Positions 24,782 to 32,851 of a stretch of DNA of 64,000 bases are shown piece by piece. A program made the position numbers and the translations under genes. This DNA is from Streptomyces sp. NBC_01314 (GTDB lineage: Bacteria; Actinomycetota; Actinomycetes; Streptomycetales; Streptomycetaceae), in NCBI RefSeq assembly GCF_041435215.1, contig NZ_CP108394.1, forward strand, positions 7,254,001 to 7,318,000. The letters are read 5' to 3'. The notes beneath the pieces are model-generated. The model ran no database searches. It was not told where the DNA came from and saw only the letters and a list, made by a program, of their open reading frames with translations. The stretch's first letter is position 1, and each line of letters begins with the position of its first letter.

Positions 24782-25480
24782 TCACACCGGCACCGCGCAC
24801 CCCACCGGCCGGGCCCCGCCCAGCCGCACATACAGGTCCGTGGAGGCCGGGCACCGCGTCCTCGCGTCGACGGCCGTCGTCACCTCGTACTCCGGATCGT
24901 GCTCGCCCCGGCCGTCACAGGCGGTCTCGCGGACCTCGCCCCGCCCGGCGCCGTAGACGCAGTCACCGGCGATGGTGCGGGGACCGCCTCCGCCGCCGGG
25001 GTCGCCCGGGTGCGGCCCCTGGAGCTTGCGCATACAGGCGTAGCCCCGCGGTACGGAACCGTCGCCGTCCTCGTCCTCGGCGGACTGCCCGGACTCCCCG
25101 GACTCCACGGACGCGCCGGACTCGCCGGAGGAGGATGGGGACTCGCTGATGTGGAGGACGAAGTCGGTGGTCGGCGGGCAGAGCGGCCCCTGCCCGACCC
25201 GGCCGTCGTGCCGCGCCACCACCCGGGCGGCGGCCCGCTCGCCCGCGCAGGGCACCTCGGTGAAGCTGGTGGTCCCGAACGAACTGCACTCGTCGACCCC
25301 GAGGAACACCGTCCCGTACCCGGACGGCCGGGTCGGCGCCGTCGTGGTCGTCGGTTCCCCGGTCTCCTCGCCCACCCCGCCCGACCAGGACGCACACCCC
25401 GGGAGCGCGGCGACGGCCAGGACGACGGCAGCCACGACCACCCCTGTACGCACCATTCGAACGCGCCGCACCCCTCGCAT
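24782..25480 (-). CDS. Lipoprotein with an internal duplication, unknown function
   Basis: 232 residues from the ATG at 25480 (GGGGGTG upstream). Basic N-terminus, hydrophobic stretch, then the lipobox ALPGC. Two halves share a pattern: the first has GVDECSSF...FTEVPCAGERAAARVVARHDG...LCPPTTDFVLHI, the second GDCVYGAGRGEVRETACDGRGEHDPEY...TRCPASTDLYVRL. Each has three cysteines in the same order, so a duplicated disulfide-stabilised domain is likely. An acidic Ser/Gly linker separates them. Surface exposed; no known function. Confidence 0.7.
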   Translation of the reverse strand: MRGVRRVRMVRTGVVVAAVVLAVAALPGCASWSGGVGEETGEPTTTTAPTRPSGYGTVFLGVDECSSFGTTSFTEVPCAGERAAARVVARHDGRVGQGPLCPPTTDFVLHISESPSSSGESGASVESGESGQSAEDEDGDGSVPRGYACMRKLQGPHPGDPGGGGGPRTIAGDCVYGAGRGEVRETACDGRGEHDPEYEVTTAVDARTRCPASTDLYVRLGGARPVGCAVPV

Positions 25481-25641
25481 GGTCACCCCCGCTGAACCCC
25501 CGCCCAGCGTGACCCCGCGGAGAGGGCCACGCCAGACAAACCGTGCGCTTTGCGCCACTTGGGGATGGTGAGCGAATTTTGCGACGTAGGACCCATACGT
25601 CAGGATCGGTACGTCGGCGTCCGTAGGCCAGGGGGCGTAGG

Positions 25642-27453
25642 TCAGGGTGCGTACGTCAGCCCGTGCCCGATCGGGTACAGCTCCCGCGCCGGGTCGTCGG
25701 CCTGTTGCACTGGCACCGGCAGCTTCCCGCGCGGCGCCACCCGCCCGGCCAGGACCCGCGCCGCCGCCCGCACCTCGACGTCCGTCCACGAGTACGACGC
25801 CAGACAGGCCTTCACCTCGGGCAGTTGGGCCACGTCGTACGGGTTCCGGACCGCGACCGCCACCACTGGGACCCCGGTGGCGAGGAGCCGCGCGACGAGG
25901 GTCCTCTGCGTGCCGGCCGCCGTCACGTTGTACGTCGCCACGACCACCGCGTCCTTGCCGGCCGCCGCCGCGACGGCCTGGTCGATGAGGGCTTGCGTGG
26001 GTGCCGTACCGGTCGACAGGCGGGTCGTGGTGAAGCCGAGGGAGGTGAGTTCGGCGGCGAGGACGGCTGTCGGCGGTCCCGTGGTGCCCGACGGGGACGC
26101 CGGGTCGGCACCGACCACCAGCACGTTCCGGTGCGTACGACGGGACAGCGGCAGCAGCGAGCCCTCGTTGACCAGGAGGGTCGTGGTCCGCTCGGCGATC
26201 CGGTCGGCGGCGTCGAGATGCCGCCCGGTCCCCACCACCCGGTCGACGTCGGCGTCACTCACGTACGGCCGCTCGAACAGCCCGAGCTTCGCCTTGAGCC
26301 GCAGGACGCGGAGGACCGACTCGTCGAGGCGGGCCTCGGTCAGCCGGCCGGCGCGTACGGCGGAGAGGACGGCGTTCCACGCCACGTCGATCGACGGCGG
26401 GTTGAGGAGCTGGTCGGCACCGGCCCGCAGCGCCAGCACCGGCACCTGGTCGTCACCGTACTTCTCGCGTACGCCCTGCATGGTGAGCGAGTCGGTGACG
26501 ACGACCCCGTCGTAGCCCAGCTCGCCGCGCAGGATGCCGGTGAGGATCGGGCGGGACAGGGTGGCCGGGTCGCCGGCGGGGTCCAGGGCGGGGACCATGA
26601 TGTGCGCGGTCATGATCGAGTCGATGCCGGCGCGGATCGCGGCCCGGAACGGCGGAGCGTCGAGGGCCGTCCACTGTTCCCGGGTGTGCTCGATGACCGG
26701 GAAGCCGTAGTGGCTGTCGACGGCCGTGTCCCCGTGCCCCGGGAAGTGCTTGGCGGTGGCCGCGACCCCGGCCCCCTGATACCCCTTCACCTGCGCGGCG
26801 ACCAGCGCCGAGACGGCCTTCGGGTCGGCGCCGAAGGACCGCACACCGATGACCGGGTTGGCCGGGTTGACGTTCACGTCGGCGACCGGCGCGTAGTCCT
26901 GCCGGACACCGATCGCCCGCAGCTCGGCGCCGCCGATGCGTCCGGCCTCGCGGGCGTCGGCCCCGGAGCCGCCCGCGCCGAGGGCCATCGCGCCCGGCAG
27001 CAGCGTGGCGGGCCTGCCGACCCGGGCCACGATGCCGTGCTCCTGGTCGGTGGAGACGAGGACGGGCAGACCGCGGGGGAGGCCGAGCGAGGCGCGCTGG
27101 ATGCCGTTGGACAGGTCGGCGATCTGGTGCGGGTCGCGGGTGTTGTGCGCCCAGGAGAAGTAGATGATCCCGCCGACCCGGTACTTCGCCAGCAGCTCGG
27201 CGGCCGTCCGGACGCCCAGCTCCAGGAGGTTGGCATCGATGTCGGCCTGGTCGGGCGCGGTCGCCGAGTGCCCGTAGACCCGCATCACGAAGAGCTGGCC
27301 GACCTTCTCCTCAAGGGTCATGCGCGCGACCAGGGCGCGAAGTCTCCTGTCATCCGCCTCCGCGTCCGCGTCGGCGGCCTGTGCGTCGGTGCCGAGGGTC
27401 AGGGCCGCGGTGACACCGGCCGTGGCGGCGAGAACGGTACGTCTGGTGGGCAC
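25642..27453 (-). CDS. Secreted glycoside hydrolase family 3 (beta-N-acetylhexosaminidase-like)
   Basis: 603 residues. The N-terminus MPTRRTVLAATAGVTAALT looks like a Tat-type signal. The GH3 N domain contains TAKHFPGHGDTAVDSHYG (the NagZ-type His loop) and VVTDSLTMQGV with the nucleophile Asp near residue 320; a GH3 C-terminal domain follows from about residue 400. The KHFPGHGDT motif favours N-acetylhexosaminidase over beta-glucosidase. GGAAGGAG precedes the start. Probable role in cell-wall or chitin sugar turnover outside the cell. Confidence 0.85.
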   Translation of the reverse strand: MPTRRTVLAATAGVTAALTLGTDAQAADADAEADDRRLRALVARMTLEEKVGQLFVMRVYGHSATAPDQADIDANLLELGVRTAAELLAKYRVGGIIYFSWAHNTRDPHQIADLSNGIQRASLGLPRGLPVLVSTDQEHGIVARVGRPATLLPGAMALGAGGSGADAREAGRIGGAELRAIGVRQDYAPVADVNVNPANPVIGVRSFGADPKAVSALVAAQVKGYQGAGVAATAKHFPGHGDTAVDSHYGFPVIEHTREQWTALDAPPFRAAIRAGIDSIMTAHIMVPALDPAGDPATLSRPILTGILRGELGYDGVVVTDSLTMQGVREKYGDDQVPVLALRAGADQLLNPPSIDVAWNAVLSAVRAGRLTEARLDESVLRVLRLKAKLGLFERPYVSDADVDRVVGTGRHLDAADRIAERTTTLLVNEGSLLPLSRRTHRNVLVVGADPASPSGTTGPPTAVLAAELTSLGFTTTRLSTGTAPTQALIDQAVAAAAGKDAVVVATYNVTAAGTQRTLVARLLATGVPVVAVAVRNPYDVAQLPEVKACLASYSWTDVEVRAAARVLAGRVAPRGKLPVPVQQADDPARELYPIGHGLTYAP

Positions 27454-27888
27454 GTGTGCTCCTTCCGGAGAGATCCATGGGATCCGTTGAAGGAAACTTC
27501 CAAGGTGTCACGAATATCCGGGAAGTTTCTTCCGGTCAAGGGAGTGCACAGTAAACCGGCGGCGCGGCGGGCGCGGGGAGTTCGGGGGTTCGGTGCGTTG
27601 GCGGGTGCGGGTCCGGTGGGGGCTGGTCGCGCCCACGCGGCGGAGCCGCACATCGACACTGCCCCGCGCCCCTGAAAAGCAGGGACTCCGCCCCGTGCTT
27701 TTCAACCCGCAGGGGCCGTGTCTTTCAGGCGCGCGGGGAGCTGCGCGAGAAGCCCCACTCACCCGCACCCGCCAACGCACCGAACCTCCAAAACCCCCGA
27801 ACTCCCCCGCGCCGGAAGCCAACCGCACCCGGGGTCCACTTGCCGGACAGTCCGGCGCACCGACACGGTCAAGGTCCAGCATGGCGCC
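27454..27888. other. Non-coding gap of 435 bp
   Basis: Contains the GH3 upstream region (27454-27560) and the large nested palindrome 27571-27813. No gene is supported. The last 75 bp before aroA lack a clear Shine-Dalgarno site. Confidence 0.6.
27571..27813. repeat. Nested palindromic island related to the 4632-4751 element
   Basis: Outer arms 27587-27612 and 27761-27786 are perfect 26-bp reverse complements. A further pair (GCGCGGGGAGTTCGGGGG at 27571-27588 and its near complement up to 27813, with one extra C) extends the palindrome. Inside are GGGGGCTGGTCGCGC and GCGCGGGGAGCTGCGCGAG arms like the type copy. Confidence 0.8.
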
Positions 27889-29136
27889 ATGGCCCTCGTC
27901 GACATCCCCGGTTCCAAGTCCCTCACCGCCCGTGCCCTCTTCCTCGCGGCGGCAGCCGACGGCGTCACCACCCTCCTCCGCCCCCTGAGGTCCGACGACA
28001 CGGAGGGCTTCGCGGAGGGCCTGGTCCGCCTCGGCTACCGCGTCGGCCGTACCCCGGACGCCTGGCAGGTCGACGGCCGCCCGCAGGGCCCCGCGGTCGC
28101 GGAGGCGGACGTGTACTGCCGGGACGGCGCCACCACCGCCCGCTTCCTGCCGACCCTCGCCGCCGCCGGCCACGGCACCTACCGCTTCGACGCCTCCGCC
28201 CAGATGCGCCGCCGCCCTCTCGCCCCGCTGACCCGCGCCCTGCGCGACCTCGGCGTGGACCTGCGGCACGAGGAGGCGGAGGGCCACCACCCGCTCACCG
28301 TCACCGCGCGCGGCGTCGAGGGCGGCGAGGTGGTGCTGGACGCCGGACAGTCCTCCCAGTACCTGACCGCCCTGCTCCTGCTCGGCCCGCTCACCCGCAC
28401 CGGCCTGCGCATCACCGTCACCGACCTGGTCTCGGTGCCGTACGTGGAGATCACGATCGCGATGATGCGGGCGTTCGGTGTGGAGGTCGGCCGGGAGGGC
28501 GACACCTACGTCGTCCCGCCGGGCGGCTACCGCGCCACCACCTACCCGATCGAACCCGACGCCTCCACCTCCAGCTACTTCTTCGCGGCCGCCGCGCTCA
28601 CCGGCGGCGAGGTCACCGTGCCGGGCCTGGGCCAGGGGGCGCTCCAGGGGGACCTGGGCTTCGTGGAGGTGCTGCGGCGGATGGGCGCGCTGGTGGACGT
28701 CGGCGTGGACCGTACGACGGTGAAGGGCACCGGCGAACTGCACGGCGTCACCGTGAACATGCGGGATATCTCCGACACCATGCCGACGCTCGCCGCGATC
28801 GCCCCCTTCGCCTCGGGGCCGGTGCGCATCGAGGACGTGGCGAACACGCGGGTGAAGGAGTGCGACCGGCTGGAGGCCTGCGCGGAGAACCTCCGGCGGC
28901 TGGGCGTGGACGTGGCGACGGGCGAGGACTGGATCGAGATCCGCCCCGGCACCCCCCGGGGCGCGGAGATCACCACCCACGGCGACCACCGCATCGTCAT
29001 GTCCTTCGCCGTGACGGGCCTGCGGACACCCGGCATCACCTTCGACGACCCCGGCTGCGTACGGAAGACGTTCCCGGGCTTCCACGAGGCGTTCGCGGAG
29101 CTTGGGCTACCGTTCCTGGGGACTGAGCGGGAGTGA
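27889..29136 (+). CDS. aroA: 3-phosphoshikimate 1-carboxyvinyltransferase (EPSP synthase)
   Basis: 415 residues from the ATG at 27889. It begins almost at the first active-site motif, IPGSKSLTARALFLAAA, so it is slightly shorter than usual; no upstream in-frame start exists. Other motifs: YCRDGATTARFLPTLAAAG, AGQSSQYLTALLL, VNMRDISDTMPTLAAIA with the catalytic Asp, RVKECDRLEA, GDHRIVMSFA and VRKTFPGFHEAF. It catalyses shikimate-3-phosphate plus PEP to EPSP. It stands alone with no other shikimate gene, and Streptomyces often has two copies, so it may be the accessory one. Confidence 0.87.
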   Translation: MALVDIPGSKSLTARALFLAAAADGVTTLLRPLRSDDTEGFAEGLVRLGYRVGRTPDAWQVDGRPQGPAVAEADVYCRDGATTARFLPTLAAAGHGTYRFDASAQMRRRPLAPLTRALRDLGVDLRHEEAEGHHPLTVTARGVEGGEVVLDAGQSSQYLTALLLLGPLTRTGLRITVTDLVSVPYVEITIAMMRAFGVEVGREGDTYVVPPGGYRATTYPIEPDASTSSYFFAAAALTGGEVTVPGLGQGALQGDLGFVEVLRRMGALVDVGVDRTTVKGTGELHGVTVNMRDISDTMPTLAAIAPFASGPVRIEDVANTRVKECDRLEACAENLRRLGVDVATGEDWIEIRPGTPRGAEITTHGDHRIVMSFAVTGLRTPGITFDDPGCVRKTFPGFHEAFAELGLPFLGTERE

Positions 29137-29164
29137 ATCCTGTTACCAGGTCTCGTGCTCGGCC

Positions 29165-29191
29165 GAACGCCCCGGACGGTGTCGGGCGTTC
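29165..29191 (+). terminator. Hairpin downstream of aroA
   Basis: GAACGCCC (29165-29172) pairs with GGGCGTTC (29184-29191) across an 11-base loop, 28 bases after the aroA stop. There is no U tract. Confidence 0.6.
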
Positions 29192-29314
29192 TGGTTGCCC
29201 GCGTTCACTCCGCGCCCGGGCGGCACGGATCGCGTCCGTGGCCCGGGGATGCGAGGGCGGGGTTCCTCAACCATCGCGTACGAGATTTCCTCGGAGCGGC
29301 TTCACCGACCGGCC

Positions 29315-30259
29315 TCACCACTCTTGGATGCGGCGTCCGGTGTGCTGGGGCTGGGGCTGTGCCTGCGGAGGCTGCTGGGTTCGGCGGGTCGAGGGGTCGA
29401 AGAGGGAGCCGGGGGAGTCGTCCGGGTGCTGCAGCGGTACGTCGGGGCGGTCGGCGCGCCAAGGCTGCCGGGATTCCGCCCGATCCCGTTCCTGCCGACG
29501 GACGGCGGACCGGTCCCAGTCGCCCTCGCCCAGCACGAGCATCGGGTCGAACATCACGACCACACCCGCGAGCAGCAGGAAGATGATCGGCCCGATGAGC
29601 ATGGGCAGGAGGATCGACGTGGGCGACTCACCGGTGAACGCGCCGGGGGCCGTGCCGTGCAGATGCACCCCCACCGCGGCCATCCCCGTGTAGTGCATCC
29701 CGGACACGGCGACCCCCATCACCAGGCTGGCGCCCAGGCTGGTCAGGAAGCCCCGGATCGACACGGCCGCCCAGAGCGCGGCGGTCGCGGCGAAAATGGC
29801 GATGCCGACGGAGAGGGTGACGACGGCGATGTCGTACTGGATGTAGCCGTTCAACTGGATGGCCGCCATGCCCAGATAGTGCATGGCGGCCACGCCGAGC
29901 CCCGTGACACACCCCGCCGAGCACAGCGTGGACGTGCTGACCCCGCGGTAGCCCACGGCGAAGACACCGATGCCGACGACGGTGACGGCCACGACGAGGC
30001 TGAGCACGGTCAGCCCGACGTCGTAGTGGATCTCGCTCTCCTTGACCCGGAAGCCGATCATCGCGATGAAGTGCATCGTCCAGATGCCGCAGCCGATCGA
30101 CGCGGCCCCGAGGGCCAGCCAGCCGGGTTTCCAGGACTGTTCGTTGTAGATCGACCTGACGACGCAGCGCAGTCCGAGCGCCGCGCCTAAGCAGGCCATG
30201 ACATAGGCGGTCACTGGGGTGACCGCACCGTAGCTGAAACCGTCTACCGTGCCTTGCAT
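29315..30259 (-). CDS. MHYT-domain membrane sensor protein
   Basis: 314 residues from the ATG at 30259 (GGGGGGA upstream). Three MHYT-type motifs lie at the outer ends of membrane helices: MHFIAMIGF, MHYLGMAAI and MHYTGMAAV, within seven predicted helices. Such proteins are thought to bind copper or another ligand and sense gas or redox. Unlike many homologues there is no GGDEF or EAL output; the C-terminal 75 residues are a cytosolic Arg/Gln/Pro-rich tail. Direct repeats upstream may control it. Confidence 0.85.
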   Translation of the reverse strand: MQGTVDGFSYGAVTPVTAYVMACLGAALGLRCVVRSIYNEQSWKPGWLALGAASIGCGIWTMHFIAMIGFRVKESEIHYDVGLTVLSLVVAVTVVGIGVFAVGYRGVSTSTLCSAGCVTGLGVAAMHYLGMAAIQLNGYIQYDIAVVTLSVGIAIFAATAALWAAVSIRGFLTSLGASLVMGVAVSGMHYTGMAAVGVHLHGTAPGAFTGESPTSILLPMLIGPIIFLLLAGVVVMFDPMLVLGEGDWDRSAVRRQERDRAESRQPWRADRPDVPLQHPDDSPGSLFDPSTRRTQQPPQAQPQPQHTGRRIQEW

Positions 30260-30377
30260 ATGCCAAATCCCCCCGATACGTGGCCAGTTGCGCAGGCCGT
30301 TGCGGGAGGTAAGTCTGCTGTAGGGGTGTGCCGCAGCGCTCCGTTTTCCAAGAGTTACTGTCGGTACTTGTTTGACG

Positions 30378-30412
30378 GGTGATCGATAGGTGATCGACTT
30401 TGGGTGAGTCGA
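30378..30412 (-). promoter_or_regulatory. Three direct repeats upstream of the MHYT gene
   Basis: GGTGATCGA at 30378-30386 and 30389-30397 (11-bp phase), then GGTGAGTCGA starting near 30403. Spacing of about one helical turn suggests cooperative regulator binding in the promoter region of the minus-strand MHYT gene. Confidence 0.45.
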
Positions 30413-30493
30413 TAGTGATTCACGGTCAAAACGCCTGTGGAAAGCCGCCTGAGCTTGCTGTTCTGCTTGATACTTCAAGCTCAGGCCGTGGCT

Positions 30494-31300
30494 TTACGCC
30501 GCGTCGTTGAGGAGTCGTCCGAGGTGCTCCCGGCCCGCCGCCAGCAGTTCCGGCAGCGGCGCGGCCCCCTCGTACCACCGCTTCTCGTACTCCCAGCAGA
30601 GCCACCCGTCCCAGTCCTTGCGGGAGAGGAGTTCGACGCACTCGCCGAGCGGGAGGACGCCCGCGCCGAGCGGGAGCGGGGTGGTGTCGTCGGGGGAGGC
30701 GATGTCCTTGACCTGGACGTAGCCGAGGAAGGGGGAGAGGGCGGCGTAGGACTCGGCGGGCTGTTCGCCGCCGAGCCAGGTGTGCATCACGTCCCAGAGC
30801 GAGCCGACGCTGCCGTGGCCGACCGGGCCGAGCACGCGGATCGCGTCGGCGCCGGTGCGGTGCGAGTCATGGGTCTCCAGCAGGACCCGTACGCCCCGGT
30901 CGGCCGCGTCCTCCGCCGCCGTACCGAGCCGCCGGGCGGCGATCGCGTCGGCCTCGTGCGTGCTCTGGCCGCCGGCCAGGTCGGCGCCGGGGAAGACGCG
31001 GACGAAGGGGGCGCCCAAGTCCTTTGCCAGGTCCAGCAGTTCGCGGATCTCGTCCAGTACGGGGCCGTCCTCGCCCGGTGCCGCGACCCGCGCGTACCCG
31101 GCGAGCCCCAGGATCTCCACGCCCGCCGCCTTGAACTCGGCGGCCACCTCGGCCCGGTCGTCGGCCCCGATCCCCGGATGCACCGGCTCCTCGGGATGGG
31201 CGCGCAACTCGACGCCGTGATAGCCGTGCGTGACGGCGAGCCGTACGACGTCGGCGATGGGGAGACCGGGGACACCGAGGGTGGAAAATGCGAGCTTCAT
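30494..31300 (-). CDS. TIM-barrel sugar phosphate isomerase/epimerase
   Basis: 268 residues (AP_endonuc_2 superfamily). MKLAFSTLGVPGLPIADVVRLAVTHGYHGVELR is the usual first strand. LLETHDSHRTG, SLWDVMHTWLGG, YVQVKDI and GWLCWEYEKRWYEG provide the Glu, Asp, His and Glu metal ligands. It is transcribed toward the MHYT gene and has no pathway neighbour, so the substrate is unknown. Confidence 0.8.
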   Translation of the reverse strand: MKLAFSTLGVPGLPIADVVRLAVTHGYHGVELRAHPEEPVHPGIGADDRAEVAAEFKAAGVEILGLAGYARVAAPGEDGPVLDEIRELLDLAKDLGAPFVRVFPGADLAGGQSTHEADAIAARRLGTAAEDAADRGVRVLLETHDSHRTGADAIRVLGPVGHGSVGSLWDVMHTWLGGEQPAESYAALSPFLGYVQVKDIASPDDTTPLPLGAGVLPLGECVELLSRKDWDGWLCWEYEKRWYEGAAPLPELLAAGREHLGRLLNDAA

Positions 31301-31344
31301 GCCTTCGGACCGTACACGTCGGGCGGCGATGTGCGTCACCCCGC

Positions 31345-31450
31345 CGGGGCGTGTGGGTGCGGGTCGGCTGTCGGGTGGGGGCCGGAAGGCTCCAGCCGGC
31401 TGACGGGGTCGGCAGGACATGGGCGCAGCCCTGTTTTCAGGGGCGCGGGC
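31345..31450. repeat. Partial copy of the dispersed GC-rich palindrome
   Basis: GGGTGGGGGCCGGA, GGGCGCAGCCCTGTTTTCAG and GGGGCGCGGGCCGTGAC match pieces of the type element at 4632-4751 with decay. It lies between the isomerase start and the Rieske remnant and accounts for most of the gap from 31301. Confidence 0.55.
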
Positions 31451-31709
31451 CGTGACTGGAACGCGGCTCCGCCGCGGGGCGCGACCGGCCACCGTCGGAC
31501 CCGCGGCCGCATCGGATGTCCCGCCGCTCCGACGGCTGCGCAGCCGGCCCGTGGACGATGTTCCCGTGGGCGATGCTCCCGTCCGGGCCGAAGCGGGAGC
31601 CGTGGCAGAGGCACTGTCCCCGGTCCGGCGCCGGGTGCTCGCCCTCCTGCGGCGCGCTCCCGATCCGGTACGACCGATGCTCCGGCCGCTTGTGCTCCTT
31701 GGGCCGCAT
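31437..31709 (-). pseudogene. Remnant of a Rieske [2Fe-2S] protein
   Basis: The frame reads GQCLCHGSRFGPDGSIAHGN followed by IVHGPAAQP, the second half of a Rieske centre (C-x-CHGS-x-F...G...GPA). The first half (C-T-H-x-G) is absent upstream, and the region before it is not Rieske-like. This is therefore a 3' fragment. It sits next to a CDGSH [2Fe-2S] gene. Confidence 0.6.
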
Positions 31710-31724
31710 GGCTTCGGGGTCCCT

Positions 31725-31973
31725 TCAGACGGGTGGTGGCGGCTGGGCGGGGCCGGGGTCGTCGACACCGGTGGGCGGCTGGGCGCGGCGCCGGTGGCTG
31801 GTGTCGCACCACGGGTGGATCCGGCTGCGACGACAGGTGCACAGGGCCACGCAGAAGCGGTCCGACGACACGGTCGTACCGTCGTCCAGCGTGACCTCGA
31901 CCGGCCCCTCGACCAGCAGTGGGCCAGGACGTTGCAGGCTGACGCGGCGGCGTTCAGCGGGGACGTTCGGCAC
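31725..31973 (-). CDS. CDGSH-type iron-sulfur protein
   Basis: 82 residues from a GTG at 31973 that overlaps the end of the upstream methyltransferase by 20 bp. The ligand pattern is clear: [16 protein letters not shown] gives Cys-x-Cys-x2-Ser-x3-Pro-x-Cys-Asp-x-Ser-His, with Thr replacing the usual Gly of CDGSH. The three Cys and one His should hold a labile [2Fe-2S] cluster. The rest is short and Pro-rich. In Streptomyces such genes commonly travel with the methyltransferase and haem-oxygenase-fold genes found here, suggesting one functional unit. Confidence 0.85.
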   Translation of the reverse strand: MPNVPAERRRVSLQRPGPLLVEGPVEVTLDDGTTVSSDRFCVALCTCRRSRIHPWCDTSHRRRAQPPTGVDDPGPAQPPPPV

Positions 31974-32751
31974 GGATCATCACCAGCTCTTCCTTCTCGT
32001 CGCCGCCACCGTCAGTGCTGCCGTCACCGTTACTGCCGCTGCCGCCCCCGTTACTGCCGCTGCCGTCGTCCCCTTCGGCCCCAGCTCCCAGCAGCCCACG
32101 ACCGCGCAGCCAGTCGCTCCGCGATCGCAGGACGGGCCCGAACGCGACCCGGCGGTGTTCCACGACGTCGGCCCGCAACCCCGCCGCCCGCAACTGCGTC
32201 AGCGTCCGCTCCGCGTCGCTCAGGGCCGAGTGGACCAACAGCAGCACCCCGCCGGGCCGCAGCAGCGACGGCGAGTCCCGGCAGATCCGGTCCAGCACGA
32301 GCCGGCCGTCCCACCCGCCGTCCCAGGCCCGCGCGGTGCCCCTCGGTGGGCCGAGCCTGTCGGGCCTCGGCGCCGCGCCCGGACCTTGGCCCGGCCCGCG
32401 CCGCCGCGCCGGTTGTGGGCCTGGCACGTACGGCGGATTGGACAGGATGAGGTCGAAGGACCGCCCGGACACGGGCCCCAGGAGGTCTCCGTGTACGACG
32501 GTGATCGGCAGCCCGGCCAGTACGGCGTTGACCTTGGCGTTGAGCACGGCCCGCCAGGAGATGTCGACCGCCGTGACCAGCGCGCCCCGCCGCGCCGCGG
32601 CCAGCGCGACGGCTCCCGTCCCCGTACCGACGTCCAGCACACGGGCCCGCGGGGCGAGAGGTTCGCGCCCCAGGGCGTGGACCAGGAGTTCGGTGTCGTC
32701 CTGCGGGGCGTAGACGCCGGGCAGGGACACGGGCAGGGAGAGTGGGATCAC
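31954..32751 (-). CDS. HemK/MTQ2-type methyltransferase
   Basis: 265 residues. [28 protein letters not shown] is motif I and [13 protein letters not shown] is the NPPY motif that methylates an amide or amino nitrogen in protein glutamine or nucleobases. A basic Pro-rich insert of about 30 residues follows NPPYVP. The C-terminus is a Gly/Ser/Asn-rich tail. It overlaps the CDGSH gene and follows the haem-oxygenase-fold gene. It could be a release-factor-like or small-molecule N-methyltransferase. Confidence 0.8.
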   Translation of the reverse strand: MIPLSLPVSLPGVYAPQDDTELLVHALGREPLAPRARVLDVGTGTGAVALAAARRGALVTAVDISWRAVLNAKVNAVLAGLPITVVHGDLLGPVSGRSFDLILSNPPYVPGPQPARRRGPGQGPGAAPRPDRLGPPRGTARAWDGGWDGRLVLDRICRDSPSLLRPGGVLLLVHSALSDAERTLTQLRAAGLRADVVEHRRVAFGPVLRSRSDWLRGRGLLGAGAEGDDGSGSNGGGSGSNGDGSTDGGGDEKEELVMIRAERPR

Positions 32752-32800
32752 GGGGATTGGCCTCCGGTTGGTGCGTCAGCAGGGCAATCGGTCATCCGAT

Positions 32801-32851
32801 CGTCGGACTCATCAGACTCGTCCATCAGGCTCGTCGGACTCGTCGGACTCG
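32801..32851. repeat. Short degenerate tandem repeat
   Basis: Several copies of CGTCGGACTC or CGTCAGACTC/CATCAGACTC run through the 100-bp gap between the haem-oxygenase-fold gene and the methyltransferase. The same unit continues a few bases into the 3' end of the upstream gene. Confidence 0.6.

Noticed and set aside
27889..29136. aroA as part of a biosynthetic cluster
   Set aside because: No other shikimate or aromatic pathway gene is near it; neighbours are a GH3 enzyme and an MHYT sensor on the other strand.
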